64,000 nt of DNA from the NCBI RefSeq assembly GCF_900018785.1, contig NZ_FCOY01000007.1:642632-706631 (forward strand), in the 5' to 3' direction. The stretch comes from Xanthomonas massiliensis. GTDB lineage: Bacteria > Pseudomonadota > Gammaproteobacteria > Xanthomonadales > Xanthomonadaceae. Both the position numbers and the translations under genes were made by a program. Positions 10,528 to 21,418 of the stretch are shown piece after piece (within the stretch, counting starts at the first letter, position 1; every line of letters begins with the position of its first letter). The notes below the pieces were generated by a model. The model searched no databases. It was given only the letters and a program-made list of their open reading frames with translations, and had not been told where the DNA came from.

Positions 10528-11475
10528 TCACGCCGGTGGATCCACGGGCAAGGCGGGAACGGCGAGATACGCCAGGTGCTTGGCCTCGATGCGTCCTCGC
10601 GTGACCGTGTCCAGCACCAGTCCGCACGACAGCAGCAGGAATCCCAGCAGCCCCAGGGCTGCGCACAGGATGGCGGTGGGGAAGCGCGGCACCAGGCCCG
10701 TCTGCAGGTAGGTCTCCAGCAGCGGCAGGGCCAGTACCACCGAGGCTAGCGTGCAGGCAACGAAGCCCAGCGAGAAGAACAGCAGCGGCCGCTCGTTCTT
10801 GAACAGCCGCGCGATGGTGCCGAGGATGCGCAGGCCGTCGTGCCAGGTGCGCAATTTGCTCTGCGAGCCCTGTGGCCGCGCCCCGTAACGGGTCGGGACT
10901 TCGGCCACCGGCATGCGCAACTGCAGCGCATGCACGGCCAGTTCGGTCTCGGTCTCGAAACCGCTGGCATGGGCCGGGAACGACTTGGCATAACGGCGCG
11001 AGAACACCCGGTAGCCGGACAGCAGGTCATCGAAGCTGCGCCCGAACAGCAACGCCACGCAGCGGGTCAGGGCCACGTTGCCGAAGCGATGGCCGGCACG
11101 GTAGGCCTCGGCATCGTCGTGGCGACGGGCACCGACCACCATGTCCAACCCACCTTCGCGCAAGGCGCGCACCAGCGACGGCGCCGCGGCCGCCTCGTAG
11201 GTGGCATCGCCATCGACGAGCACGTAGATGTCGGCCTCGACGTCGGCAAAGGCGCGCCTGACCACGTTGCCCTTGCCCTGCAGGGATACCGCATGCACCC
11301 GTGCACCCGCGCCGCGTGCGCGTTCGGCCGTGGCATCGCGCGAGTTGTTGTCGAACACGTGGACCTCGGCGCCCGGCAGGACCCTGCGGAACTCGGACAC
11401 GACCTGCGCGATCGTTGTGGCCTCGTCGTGGCAGGGCACGATCACGGCGATGCGGACATCAGGGGCAGCGGGCAT
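10528..11475 (-). CDS. Family 2 glycosyltransferase, DPM1/GtrB-like
   Basis: 315-residue GT-A enzyme, likely moving a sugar from a nucleotide donor to a polyprenyl phosphate. The N terminus VIVPCHDEATTI and the DGD metal site at 88-90 are typical. Two C-terminal hydrophobic segments (about 232-256 and 268-292) would anchor it, as in GtrB. It lies between a GT39-like protein and a GT-C-like protein, so it may supply their lipid-linked sugar donor. Confidence 0.85.
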   Translation of the reverse strand: MPAAPDVRIAVIVPCHDEATTIAQVVSEFRRVLPGAEVHVFDNNSRDATAERARGAGARVHAVSLQGKGNVVRRAFADVEADIYVLVDGDATYEAAAAPSLVRALREGGLDMVVGARRHDDAEAYRAGHRFGNVALTRCVALLFGRSFDDLLSGYRVFSRRYAKSFPAHASGFETETELAVHALQLRMPVAEVPTRYGARPQGSQSKLRTWHDGLRILGTIARLFKNERPLLFFSLGFVACTLASVVLALPLLETYLQTGLVPRFPTAILCAALGLLGFLLLSCGLVLDTVTRGRIEAKHLAYLAVPALPVDPPA

Positions 11476-11512
11476 CGGATTCCTTCCGGGTCATACAGGG
11501 CGTGCATGATAC

Positions 11513-13351
11513 TCAGCGCACCACCTCGAATGGCTGCTCGGCCCAGTCCTCGACGCTGCCGTCGGTGCCGTCCAGGCGCAGGCCGAGCCAGTGGCGGCCG
11601 GGCGCCAGGGCGGCCGGATCGATGCGCGCGGCGAAGCCCACGTGCGGGTGGTGCGGATCGGTGCTGATCTTCCAGTAGTCGCGCACGTCGAGCACCTGGC
11701 CGTAGTCGGCCACCGCGAATGGTCGGCCGTCCACCAGCACCTGTACCCGGTCCAGCCCGGCGCCATCCTTGAACGCCCAGCCGCGCACCTCGAACGGCGC
11801 GCTCACGTGCGTACCCGGCAGGGGAGCGTCGAGCCAGGCCATCGCCGGCGTCACGCACGGCCCCGGGCGCCGCCCGGGTGGCAGGCGGAACAGCAGGAAC
11901 CGCTGCGCGCCATGGTCCACGGCAACCACGCGCCCGGGCGGCAGCGGCCCGACCAGCGCGCACACGGCGTGGTAGCGCTGCAGCAGCAACTTGTAGGGCA
12001 TGTCGCTGGGCGAGAGCACCAGCAGGCGCGGCACGTCCTCGTGCGCGCCGAGCAGGCCCCACTGCGCCAGCTGGCCGCTGCGGCCATGCTTGTCGTTGAG
12101 CGGGGCCGGCAGTACCGCGATGTCGGCATCGCCGCGGACGAAGCCGAGCTCGGCACCGACCTTGAAGTTGTCGGCCAGCACCCGGGTGCCGGCGGGCATC
12201 GCGGCCAGCTCCTCGTCCACGGCCGCGGCCAGCGTTCCCCAGCCGGCGAAGTTGCGCGGATAGAACTTGTCGCCGGCCAGCTGCGCGCGCAGCGCCGGCG
12301 TGCCCACGGCCAGGTAGTAGCCCAGCGCCGCGACCAGGCCTAGCGCGGCCAGGGCGAGCGTGGCCGCGCACCACGGCCGCGGCCAGCGCGCCAGGACCGG
12401 CGGCACCACCGCCAGCAGCGCCAGCCAGCCCGGCAGGGCCCAGTGGAAACTCACCCGCTCGGCGTCGGTGAAGAAACCGAGCACGAACACGCCCAGCACG
12501 GCGATGCCGCCGGCCAGCGCCAGCCAGCGCACCTGCGGGCCCGTGCCGGCCTGGCGCAGCGCCCGCCAGGCCGGCACGCACAGCGCGCCGGCGAGCAGCG
12601 GCGTCACCAGCGCCGCCTGCACCAGCACGAACCACAGGCCGCTGGCATGGAAGCGCCACGGGTGCCGGTCCACGAACTGGAAGCGCAGGCCGGCCTCGTG
12701 GTGGCCGGCGTTCCATGCCAGCAGCGGCATCCACGCCGCCACGCCCATGGCCAGCGCCACCCACACGCGCACGTCGCGCAGCAGCGCGCGCCCGCGCGGC
12801 AGGCACAGCAGCGCCAGGCAGCCCGCGCCGATCACGCCGAGGAAGCGGTAGTGGCTGAGCGCGCCGATGGCCAGGCCCAGGCCCAGCTCCACCACGTGGA
12901 CCGGTTCGATCCTGCGCAGCAACCGCGCGCCGGCGTGCAGGCACAGCACCGTGGCCAGGGCCATGGGCACGTCCGGCAGCGCCAGCAGGCCGAGCGTGCC
13001 CGACAGGGGCATCAGTACCGTCAGACTGGCCGCGTGCCAGCCGGCGGTGCGCCCCAGCCAGCGCCCGGCGATGCGCATCACCCCCCACGGCAGCGCGGCG
13101 GCGATCGCCAGGAACGGCAGGCGCAGCGCCAGCGGATGCTCGCCGCCCAGGCTCACGCCCAGCCGCGCCAGCCAGGCGGTCAGTCCGGGCAGGTCCGAAT
13201 AGGCCCAGGCGAGGTGCCGGCCCTCCTGCCAGTAGAACGCCTCGTCCACGAACAGCGGCAGGCGCGCGGCGACCACGAGCTTGACGATCGTGACCGCGCT
13301 CCACAGGATGAGAAAGCCATGCCGTGCACGCCTGGCGCCCTGCGTGATCAA
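11513..13351 (-). CDS. GT39/ArnT-like membrane glycosyltransferase
   Basis: 612 residues with about eleven membrane segments. The first periplasmic loop carries LPLFVDEAFYWQEGRHLAW, where the DEAFY acidic motif resembles the catalytic Asp-Glu of ArnT/PMT-type enzymes. The C-terminal 200 residues are soluble. The likely role is transfer of a sugar from a polyprenyl donor to an envelope acceptor. The start read here is TTG at 13351, only 24 bases from the divergent moxR start. It is first in the three-gene block. Confidence 0.78.
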   Translation of the reverse strand: MITQGARRARHGFLILWSAVTIVKLVVAARLPLFVDEAFYWQEGRHLAWAYSDLPGLTAWLARLGVSLGGEHPLALRLPFLAIAAALPWGVMRIAGRWLGRTAGWHAASLTVLMPLSGTLGLLALPDVPMALATVLCLHAGARLLRRIEPVHVVELGLGLAIGALSHYRFLGVIGAGCLALLCLPRGRALLRDVRVWVALAMGVAAWMPLLAWNAGHHEAGLRFQFVDRHPWRFHASGLWFVLVQAALVTPLLAGALCVPAWRALRQAGTGPQVRWLALAGGIAVLGVFVLGFFTDAERVSFHWALPGWLALLAVVPPVLARWPRPWCAATLALAALGLVAALGYYLAVGTPALRAQLAGDKFYPRNFAGWGTLAAAVDEELAAMPAGTRVLADNFKVGAELGFVRGDADIAVLPAPLNDKHGRSGQLAQWGLLGAHEDVPRLLVLSPSDMPYKLLLQRYHAVCALVGPLPPGRVVAVDHGAQRFLLFRLPPGRRPGPCVTPAMAWLDAPLPGTHVSAPFEVRGWAFKDGAGLDRVQVLVDGRPFAVADYGQVLDVRDYWKISTDPHHPHVGFAARIDPAALAPGRHWLGLRLDGTDGSVEDWAEQPFEVVR

Positions 13352-13375
13352 ACCCTTCCCCCGGCAAGATTCGAA

Positions 13376-14337
<962 letters not shown>

Positions 14338-14338
<1 letters not shown>

Positions 14339-15318
14339 TGGCCCTGGCGGGCGGCATCGTGCCTGCGCTGCGCCGGCGCCTGCAGGCCTGGGCGCGTCCG
14401 CGCCGGCCCGAGGCGCTGCCCGTGGTGCTGGACCGGCGCCGCATCTACGTGCTGCCCACGCGCTTCGGCCTGTTCGTGGCCACGCTGCTGGCGACCATGC
14501 TGCTGGGCGCGCTCAACTACAACAACAATCCGGCGTTGCTGCTGGCGCTGCTGCTGGCCGCCGTCGCCGTGGCCAGCACCGTGGCCGCGCACCTGCAGCT
14601 CTCGGGCCTGCGCGTGGAAGCGGCCACGGCCGAGCCGGTGGCGGCCGGTCGGGACCTGCACCTGCGCCTGAGCCTGGCGTGCACGGACGCGCGTCCGCGC
14701 CGCGGCCTGCGGCTGGACTGCGACGGCCGCGAGGCCTGGTGCGGGCTGGATCCGGGCACGCCGCGCGCCGAACCGGAACTGGCGCTGCCCACCGCCACAC
14801 GCGGCTGGTACCCGCTCGCGCGCCTGCGCCTGTCCACCACCCGCCCGCTCGGCCTGGTGCGCGCCTGGTCCTGGGTCTGGCCGGACGCCGCGCTGCTGGT
14901 CTATCCGGCGCCGGAACCGGACGGCCCGCCGCTGCCCGAGGGCAGCGGCGGCCGCCAGCAGATGCGCCTGCACGCGCTCGGCGAGGACCTGCACCAGCTG
15001 CGTCCGTACCGGGCCGGCGATGCGCCGCGCGCCATCGCCTGGAAGCACTCGGCGCGCCGCGACGTGCTGCTGGTGCGCGAATACGAACGCCCGGTCGGCG
15101 AGGACATCGTGCTCGACTGGCGCGCGCTGGCCGCGCTGCCGCACGAACGCCGCATCGCCCGGCTGGCGCGCTGGATCGACCTGGCCGAGCGCAGCGGCCG
15201 CCGCTACCGGCTGCTGATCCCGGGCCACCCGCCGCTGGGGCCCGACCGCGGCCCGCAGCAACGCCACCTGTGCCTGCGCGCGCTGGCCCTGATGCCCTAC
15301 GCCGATGGCCAGGCCTGA
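14338..15318 (+). CDS. DUF58 domain protein
   Basis: 326 residues with two N-terminal membrane segments (about 41-58 and 64-84), then a beta-rich region and the DUF58 domain. The diagnostic segment LRPYRAGDAPRAIAWKHSAR lies near residue 221. DUF58 proteins pair with MoxR ATPases, and the role is not known in detail. It overlaps moxR by one base and the transglutaminase gene by 14 bases. Confidence 0.9.
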
Positions 15319-17281
15319 CCCCGCCCCGCCGCTGGACGCCGCGCCGCGCGCCTGGACCCTGCTGGCCGCGCTGGTGCTGCTGGCCAGCCTGCTGGTGCAA
15401 CTGCCGCCGGCGCTGGCCGCGCTGTTCGGCGCGGTGGCGCTGGGGGTCGCCGCGCTGTCCTGGCGCCGCCCGTTGCCGGCGCCGGTGCGGCTGCTGCTGG
15501 TGGTGGCGATGCTGGCGGCGATCGCCTGGCAGATGGAGGGCATGCGTTTCGGCCGCGACACCGGCTGCGCGCTGCTGGCGGCGATGCTGGCGATCAAGTC
15601 CTCCGAACTGCGCGGCCTGCGCGATGGCCGCAGCCTGCTCGGCTTCGCCCTGTTCGCGCCGTTCGCCGCGTTCCTGCTCGACCAGGGCCCGGCGACCATG
15701 GCGCTCGCCCTGGCCGGCGTGGTGCTGGCGCTGCTGGCGCTGCAGCGCCTGGCCGACGTCGAAGACCACGCCGTCCCGCCGCCGCTGCGCCGCCAGCTCG
15801 GCGGCATCGGGCGGCTGGCGCTGCTGGGCCTGCCGCTGATGCTCGCCGCGTTCTGGCTGTTCCCGCGCCTGGCCACGCCCCTGTGGGGCGTACCCGAGCG
15901 CGCCCTGGCCCGTCCCGGCCTGTCCGACACGATGGATCCCGGCGCCTGGGTCGACCTGATGGCCGACGACACGCCGGCGTTCCGGGTGCGCTTCGACGGC
16001 CAGGTGCCGGCGCCGGCACAGCGCTACTGGCGCGGGCCGGTGCTGTGGGATTTCGATGGCCGCCGCTGGACGCGCCCGTCCTGGTTCGACGGCGGCCGCG
16101 CCCCGGCACCGGCCGCCTCGGCACCGCCGCGCTGGCGCTACCAGCTCGACTACGAGCCCACCGACCGGCGCCTGCTGGTCGCCCTCGACCTGCCGCTGCA
16201 GGCCCCGCCCGGCGCCCGCCTGGCCGCCGACCACACCCTCACCAGCGAGCGCCCGCTGGCCGCGCTGACGCGCTGGACCCTGGCATCGACCCCGGCGCCC
16301 GCCACGCCCGCCGCGCTGTCGCCGGGCGAACGCCGGCGCGCGCTGGCGCTGCCGCCCGGCTACAACCCGCGCACCGTGGCCCTGGCGCGGCAATGGCGCG
16401 CCGAGGCCGGCAGCGGGGGCGACGCCACCCTCGTGCGCCGGGCGATGGACTGGATCCACCGCGACTTCAGCTACACCCTGGAGACGCCGCTGCCCGGCCA
16501 CGACGGGGTGGACGAGTTCCTGTTCCGCTACCGGGCCGGCTTCTGCGAGCACTTCAGTTCCGCCTTCGTGGTGCTGATGCGCGCGGCCGGGGTCCCCGCC
16601 CGCGTGGTCACCGGTTTCGCCGGCGGCGTACGCAACCGCTTCGGCGACTACTGGGTGGTGCGGCGCATGGACGCCCATGCCTGGGCCGAGGTATGGCTGC
16701 CGGGCCAGGGCTGGACCCGGGTCGATCCGACCGCGGCAGTCGCCCCCGAGCGGGTCTACGACACCCTGGAGAACCGCCTCGGCGACGGGGGCGGCGAAGG
16801 CCAGACGAGCGGCCTGGCCGGTTGGTCCGCGCTGGCCCAGGCCGGCGATTGGCTGCGCCGCGGCTGGAACGACCTGGTGCTGTCCTTCGATGCCGGCCGG
16901 CAGCAGGCCCTGCTGCGTCCGCTGGGCATCGACCGGCTCGATCCGGCGCGCCTGGTCGCGCTGTTCGCGGCCAGTGCCGGCGGGACCCTGGCGCTGATGG
17001 CCTGGTGGCTGGCGCGCGGCGAACGCGAGCGCGATCCGTTGCTGCGCGCCTGGCACCGGCTGGGCCGGCGCTACGCCCGCCGCGGCCTGGGCCGCGAACC
17101 GTCCGAGCCGGCCGGGTGCTGGGCGGCGCGGGTGGAGCGCCTGCACCCCGGCAGCGGCCTGCCGGCGCTCAGTGATCGTTTCGCCGTGGCCCGCTATGCT
17201 CGGGGCCAGGACAGCGCTTCCCTCGCCACACTGATCCACGATCTGCATACGCATCGCCCGCCCAACGGAGCATCCCCATGA
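15305..17281 (+). CDS. TgpA-type membrane transglutaminase-like protein (DUF3488)
   Basis: 658 residues. About six membrane helices (12-185) come first, then a periplasmic transglutaminase-like domain with Cys at about 414 in GFCEHFSSAF, a His in MDAHAWAEVWL and an Asp in VDPT. A further helix near 560 and a cytoplasmic DUF4129-like tail follow. In Pseudomonas the TgpA homologue is essential. Its stop overlaps the slp start (ATGA). No vWA-domain gene of the wider MoxR operon type is present. Confidence 0.92.
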   Translation: MARPDPAPPLDAAPRAWTLLAALVLLASLLVQLPPALAALFGAVALGVAALSWRRPLPAPVRLLLVVAMLAAIAWQMEGMRFGRDTGCALLAAMLAIKSSELRGLRDGRSLLGFALFAPFAAFLLDQGPATMALALAGVVLALLALQRLADVEDHAVPPPLRRQLGGIGRLALLGLPLMLAAFWLFPRLATPLWGVPERALARPGLSDTMDPGAWVDLMADDTPAFRVRFDGQVPAPAQRYWRGPVLWDFDGRRWTRPSWFDGGRAPAPAASAPPRWRYQLDYEPTDRRLLVALDLPLQAPPGARLAADHTLTSERPLAALTRWTLASTPAPATPAALSPGERRRALALPPGYNPRTVALARQWRAEAGSGGDATLVRRAMDWIHRDFSYTLETPLPGHDGVDEFLFRYRAGFCEHFSSAFVVLMRAAGVPARVVTGFAGGVRNRFGDYWVVRRMDAHAWAEVWLPGQGWTRVDPTAAVAPERVYDTLENRLGDGGGEGQTSGLAGWSALAQAGDWLRRGWNDLVLSFDAGRQQALLRPLGIDRLDPARLVALFAASAGGTLALMAWWLARGERERDPLLRAWHRLGRRYARRGLGREPSEPAGCWAARVERLHPGSGLPALSDRFAVARYARGQDSASLATLIHDLHTHRPPNGASP

Positions 17282-17805
17282 ACCTGCGTTTGTTGTTGCC
17301 TGCTGTCACCGCCCTCTCGCTGGCGGCCTGCGCCACTGCGCCCAAGCCGCTGCAGGGCCAGTTCGCTCCCGTCACCCCGAGCGCCTCCGTCGCTTCGCCG
17401 CAGGTGGGTACCAGCGTGCGCTGGGGCGGCAAGATCATCGCCACCAAGCCCGGCCAGGGACAGACCTGCTTCCAGATGCTCTCGCACCCGCTCGACGCCA
17501 GCGGCCGCCCGTCGGCGAGCTCGGCCGACGCCAGCGAGGGCCGCTTCCTCGCCTGCCGCAGCGGCTTCTACGACCCGGCGGTGTTCGAGCCAGGCCGCCT
17601 GGTGACCTTCATCGGCAAGATCGCCGGCTACGAGGACACCAAGATCGGCGAATACGACTACAAGCTGCCGCGCATCGAGGCCGACGTGGTCTACCTGTGG
17701 CCGGTGCAGCAGGACGTGCGCGTGGTGCCCTACCCGTACGGCCCGTGGGGCCCGTACGATCCGTGGTGGGGTCCGGGCTGGGGCCCGCGCTGGGGCCGCT
17801 GGTAA
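17278..17805 (+). CDS. slp: Slp family outer-membrane lipoprotein
   Basis: 175 residues. The lipobox LSLAAC predicts cleavage before Cys18, so the protein is lipid-anchored. The middle matches the Slp family (VRWGGKII, GRFLACRSGFYDP). The C terminus ends in a Pro-Gly-Trp-Tyr-rich tail (about 150-175). GGAG lies eight bases upstream of the ATG. It overlaps tgpA by four bases, and a strong hairpin follows it. Confidence 0.9.
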   Translation: MNLRLLLPAVTALSLAACATAPKPLQGQFAPVTPSASVASPQVGTSVRWGGKIIATKPGQGQTCFQMLSHPLDASGRPSASSADASEGRFLACRSGFYDPAVFEPGRLVTFIGKIAGYEDTKIGEYDYKLPRIEADVVYLWPVQQDVRVVPYPYGPWGPYDPWWGPGWGPRWGRW

Positions 17806-17837
17806 CAGCCCCCCGGGACTCGTACCCGGCGCATGCG

Positions 17838-17864
17838 AAGAGGCCGCCCACCGGGCGGCCTCTT
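17838..17864. terminator. Bidirectional terminator between slp and hinT
   Basis: Perfect 11-bp inverted repeat AAGAGGCCGCC / GGCGGCCTCTT with a 5-base loop, between two convergent genes. T-rich bases flank it on both strands, so it can stop transcription in both directions. Confidence 0.8.
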
Positions 17865-17889
17865 GCGTTTGCGGTTCGTGGCGCCGCGG

Positions 17890-18252
17890 TTACTGGCCGA
17901 TCGCGCCGAAGTGGCCCAGCGGCGCGCCGGCCAGCAGATGCATGTGGATGTGGTAGACGGTCTGCCCGGCGTGCTCGCGGCAGTTCATCACGATGCGGTA
18001 GCCATCCCCGGCGAAGCCCTCGCGGCGCGCGTAGCCGGCCGCGGCCAGCGCCAGCTTGCCGATGATCCAGGCGTTGTCCTCGGTCAGGTCGTCCAGGGTC
18101 GGGATGTACAGCTTCTTGGGAATGAACAGCACGTGCACCGGCGCCTGCGGGGCGATGTCCTTGAAGCCGAGCACGTCCTCGTCCTCGTAGACGATGGTGG
18201 CCGGGATCTCGCGGCGGATGATCTTGCCGAACAGGGTGTCGTTGTCGTTCAT
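17890..18252 (-). CDS. hinT: HIT family nucleotide hydrolase HinT
   Basis: 120-residue purine nucleoside phosphoramidase. The histidine triad HIHMH is at residues 101-105, and FGKIIRREIPA at the N terminus is typical of HinT. ATG at 18252 was preferred over the open extension to 18288. It is convergent with slp and lies 61 bases beyond recR on the same strand. Confidence 0.93.
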   Translation of the reverse strand: MNDNDTLFGKIIRREIPATIVYEDEDVLGFKDIAPQAPVHVLFIPKKLYIPTLDDLTEDNAWIIGKLALAAAGYARREGFAGDGYRIVMNCREHAGQTVYHIHMHLLAGAPLGHFGAIGQ

Positions 18253-18313
18253 GTCCCAACTCGCGTGAGTGAAGAGGTCGGCCGCCAAGCATAGCCGAGC
18301 CGCGGGGCCGCGC

Positions 18314-18907
18314 TCAGGGCACTTCGCTGCGCGAGCCGAACGCGTGCGAGAGCGTGCCGCGGTCCACGTATTCCAGTTCGCCGCCCAGCGGCAGGCCCTG
18401 GGCCAGCCGGCTCGGGCGCACCTGGTGGCGGCGCGCCAGCTGCGCCAGGTAGTGGGCGGTGGCCTCGCCCTCGACGGTGGAATTGGTGGCGATGATCAGC
18501 TCGCGCACCTCGCCGTCGGCCAGGCGCCGTTCCAGCTGCTCCAGGCCCAGTTCGCGCGGGCCGATGCCATCCAGCGGCGAGAGCCGGCCCTGCAGCACGA
18601 AGTACACCCCGCGGAAGCCGGTGGCCAACTCGATCGCCAGGCGGTCGGCCGGCGATTCGACCACGCACAGCTGGGAGCGCTCGCGCGAGGCGCTGGCGCA
18701 GATCGGGCACAGCGCGGTCTCGCTGAAATCGCGGCACTGCGCGCAGTGGCCGATGCGCTCGACCGCCTCGGCCAGCACCTGCGCCAGGTGGCGGCCACCG
18801 TCGCGCCCGCGTTCGAGCACGTGGTAGGCCATGCGCTGGGCGGTCTTCTGGCCCACGCCGGGCAGCACCCGGAAGGCTTCGACCAGTTGTTCGAGCAGGG
18901 AGGACAT
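18314..18907 (-). CDS. recR: Recombination protein RecR
   Basis: Loads RecA on gapped DNA together with RecF and RecO. The 197 residues show a helix-hairpin-helix ([11 protein letters not shown], 15-25), a four-Cys zinc finger (Cys 55, 58, 67, 70) and a Toprim domain with [14 protein letters not shown] at 18907 is preferred to the longer frame to 18934. It is third in the conserved dnaX-ybaB-recR run. Confidence 0.96.
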   Translation of the reverse strand: MSSLLEQLVEAFRVLPGVGQKTAQRMAYHVLERGRDGGRHLAQVLAEAVERIGHCAQCRDFSETALCPICASASRERSQLCVVESPADRLAIELATGFRGVYFVLQGRLSPLDGIGPRELGLEQLERRLADGEVRELIIATNSTVEGEATAHYLAQLARRHQVRPSRLAQGLPLGGELEYVDRGTLSHAFGSRSEVP

Positions 18908-18968
18908 GGGGACGATGGCCGCCAGGCACGGCACGGGGGCGTTGCCGCCGGCCCGCGCCGCGGCGCGG

Positions 18969-19289
18969 TCAGAACGGCAGCTTCATCCCCGGCGGCAGCG
19001 GCATGCCGGCGGTGAGCGCGCCCATGCGCGACTTGGATTCGGCATCGACCTTGTTGGCGGCGTCGTTGAAGGCGGCGGCGACCAGGTCCTCGACCATCTC
19101 CTGGTCGGACAGGATGGCCGGATCGATGCGCACCTTGCGGCACTCCTTGGCGCCGGTCAGGGTCACGCTGACCATGCCGCCGCCGGCGCTGCCGGTGATC
19201 TCCAGCTTGGCGATCTCTTCCTGGGCGCGTTGCAGGTTCTCCTGCATCTTCTGCGCCTGCTGCATGAGTTGGGCGATGTTGCCTCGCAT
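18969..19289 (-). CDS. ybaB: YbaB/EbfC nucleoid-associated protein
   Basis: 106-residue small DNA-binding protein. The N-terminal coiled coil ([20 protein letters not shown]) and the central [11 protein letters not shown] are family hallmarks. It lies 7 bases after dnaX and 61 bases before recR, the usual order. The C terminus is Pro- and Met-rich ([11 protein letters not shown]). Confidence 0.95.
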   Translation of the reverse strand: MRGNIAQLMQQAQKMQENLQRAQEEIAKLEITGSAGGGMVSVTLTGAKECRKVRIDPAILSDQEMVEDLVAAAFNDAANKVDAESKSRMGALTAGMPLPPGMKLPF

Positions 19290-19296
19290 GGGCGTG

Positions 19297-21285
19297 TCAC
19301 TCGTCGTAGGGGCGGATGGAATCGGGGACGACCCGCGTGCCCGGCCGGCTCACCAGCTGCTGCACCTGCGGGTCGTTCATGAAGCTTTCCTCGGCGGCCT
19401 GCATGCGCGCGCTGCGGCGCGATTCGACGCGGGCGTGGAGGGTCTGCGCCTCGAGCCCGGCGCGGCCGGCCTCGATCACGATCTTGGGCGCCTGGCCGAG
19501 CCCCGGCGCCAGCGCCTGCGCCAGCCCGGCGACCGAGCCCGGGGACTGCAGGTACTCGAAGCCCGGCGGCAGCGCCAGGCGCAGCACGCCGTTGTCGTGG
19601 GAGACGAAGGCGGCGTGCGCGGCCAGCTGCCGCGCCGGGCCGGACAGCTCGCTGCGCGCCACCAGCGCCAGCCAGTGCTCGTTGTCGGCCAGATGCCCGG
19701 CGGCGGGCGCGGGCCGTGGCGCCACCTCGATCGCCGCTGGCGGGACGGGCGGCGCGGGCGGCGCGGACGGCGGCACCATCGCCATTTCCGGTTCGGCCCG
19801 TTCCGGTCCGGCGACCGGCACGGCGCGCGCCGCCGCGGCGGGCCGCGGCGGGGGCGTGGCGCTGAGGCCTTCCTCGCGCCACGGCGGGGGATCGTCGTCG
19901 ATAGCGCCGGCCGGGACCGGAAGATCGGGCTCGGCCACGGCCACGGCCGCGACCGGTGCCGCCGCCGCGGCCGGCGCAGGCCGCGTAGCGGGAGGCGCCG
20001 CGGCAGGCCGCTCCTGGCTGGTCGTCGCCACCGGCGGTGCTGCATGGGCCGGGGCGGTCGCGGCGGCCGCCGCCGGTGCGACGGTCGCAGAAGCGGATAC
20101 GGAAGACGGTGCGGATGCCGCGGATACCGGCGAGGACGCGGGCGCAGGCGCCGGCGAGGTGGCCGCATGCGTGCCCTGCCCGGTCCCGGTGCCCGGCGCC
20201 ACCGGCGCGGCGGGCCGGAAAGCGAGCATGCGCAGCAGCGCCATCTCGAACCCGGCGCGCGGGCTGGGCGCCAGGTACAGGTCGCGGCGGCCGGCCAGCG
20301 CCATCTGGTACCACAGCTGCACCACTTCCGGGCGCAGGCGTTCGGCGAAGGCGGCCGGATCGACGCCGTCGTCCGGCAAGGCCGCGCCCGGCACCAGCTG
20401 GCGCACCTGGATGCGGTGCAACGCCTCGGCCAGCGATTCCAGCACCCCGCCCCAGTCCGGCGAGAACTCCGCCAGCGTCGCCACGGTCTGCAGCAGCCGC
20501 GCGCCGTCGCCGTCGGCCAGCGCCTGCAGCAGCGTGCCGACCTGGGTGCGGTCCACGGTGCCGAGCATGGCGCGCACCGCCGCATCGTCCAGGGTGCCGC
20601 CGGCGTAGGCGATGGCCTGGTCCAGCAGCGACAGGCCGTCGCGCAGGCTGCCGTCGGCCGCCTTGGCCAGCTGCCGGATCGCGCCGTCCTCGGCCGGGAT
20701 GTTCTCGGCCGCCAGGATCCGGGTCATCTGCCCGCCGATCTGCGCCTCGTCCAGGCGCTTGAGGTTGAACTGCAGGCAACGGCTGAGCACGGTGACCGGC
20801 AGCTTCTGCGGGTCGGTGGTGGCCAGCAGGAACTTCACGTGCTCCGGCGGCTCCTCCAGCGTCTTCAGCAGCGCGTTGAACGCCGCCTTGGACAGCATGT
20901 GCACCTCGTCGATCAGGTACACCTTGTACTTGCCGCGGCTGGGCAGGTACTGCGCGTTCTCGATCACCTCGCGCACGTCGTCCACGCCGGTGTTGGAGGC
21001 CGCGTCGATCTCCAGCAGGTCGATGTAGCGGCCCGCGTCGATGTCCAGGCAGGTCGCGCACTGGCCGCACGGCTCGGCGCTGGTGCCGTGCTCGCAGTTG
21101 AGCGACTTGGCGAAGATCCGCGCGATCGTGGTCTTGCCCACGCCGCGGGTGCCGGTGAACAGGAAGGCGTGGTGCACGCGCCCGGTGTCGAGCGCGTTGG
21201 ACAGCGCGCGGACCACGTGCTCCTGGCCCACCAGCTCGGAAAACCGCTTGGGGCGCCATTTTCGGGCGAGGACGAGGTAGGACAT
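19297..21285 (-). CDS. dnaX: DNA polymerase III subunit tau/gamma
   Basis: Clamp-loader ATPase of the replisome, 662 residues. Walker A GTRGVGKTT is at 45-53. The zinc cysteines are 64, 73, 76 and 79. LIDEVHMLSK (Walker B) and the sensor segment LLATTDPQKLP follow. Residues about 355-535 form a low-complexity Ala/Pro linker before the C-terminal polymerase-binding region. I see no A-rich slippery heptamer, so a gamma form made by frameshift as in E. coli is not supported. ATG at 21285. Confidence 0.96.
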   Translation of the reverse strand: MSYLVLARKWRPKRFSELVGQEHVVRALSNALDTGRVHHAFLFTGTRGVGKTTIARIFAKSLNCEHGTSAEPCGQCATCLDIDAGRYIDLLEIDAASNTGVDDVREVIENAQYLPSRGKYKVYLIDEVHMLSKAAFNALLKTLEEPPEHVKFLLATTDPQKLPVTVLSRCLQFNLKRLDEAQIGGQMTRILAAENIPAEDGAIRQLAKAADGSLRDGLSLLDQAIAYAGGTLDDAAVRAMLGTVDRTQVGTLLQALADGDGARLLQTVATLAEFSPDWGGVLESLAEALHRIQVRQLVPGAALPDDGVDPAAFAERLRPEVVQLWYQMALAGRRDLYLAPSPRAGFEMALLRMLAFRPAAPVAPGTGTGQGTHAATSPAPAPASSPVSAASAPSSVSASATVAPAAAAATAPAHAAPPVATTSQERPAAAPPATRPAPAAAAAPVAAVAVAEPDLPVPAGAIDDDPPPWREEGLSATPPPRPAAAARAVPVAGPERAEPEMAMVPPSAPPAPPVPPAAIEVAPRPAPAAGHLADNEHWLALVARSELSGPARQLAAHAAFVSHDNGVLRLALPPGFEYLQSPGSVAGLAQALAPGLGQAPKIVIEAGRAGLEAQTLHARVESRRSARMQAAEESFMNDPQVQQLVSRPGTRVVPDSIRPYDE

Positions 21286-21353
21286 CAGGCGACCGTCTTC
21301 ATCTGGACGGTCATTGTGCCACGCCCGTCAACCGCCGCCGCCGCGACGCCGGC

Positions 21354-21382
21354 TTGTCGGCACCGGCCCGGGCCAGTAGAAT
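21354..21382 (+). promoter_or_regulatory. Sigma-70 promoter of tRNA-Ser(GGA)
   Basis: TTGTCG at 21354-21359 and TAGAAT at 21377-21382 are separated by exactly 17 bases. The tRNA begins 36 bases after the -10 box. This is one of the two clearest promoters in the window. Confidence 0.7.
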
Positions 21383-21418
21383 CCGCCTCCCTGTCGTGCC
21401 TGTCGGCGCCCCAGGTCC

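Noticed and set aside
19297..21285. Programmed frameshift in dnaX making a gamma subunit
   Set aside because: No A-rich slippery heptamer or suitable downstream hairpin was found by eye.
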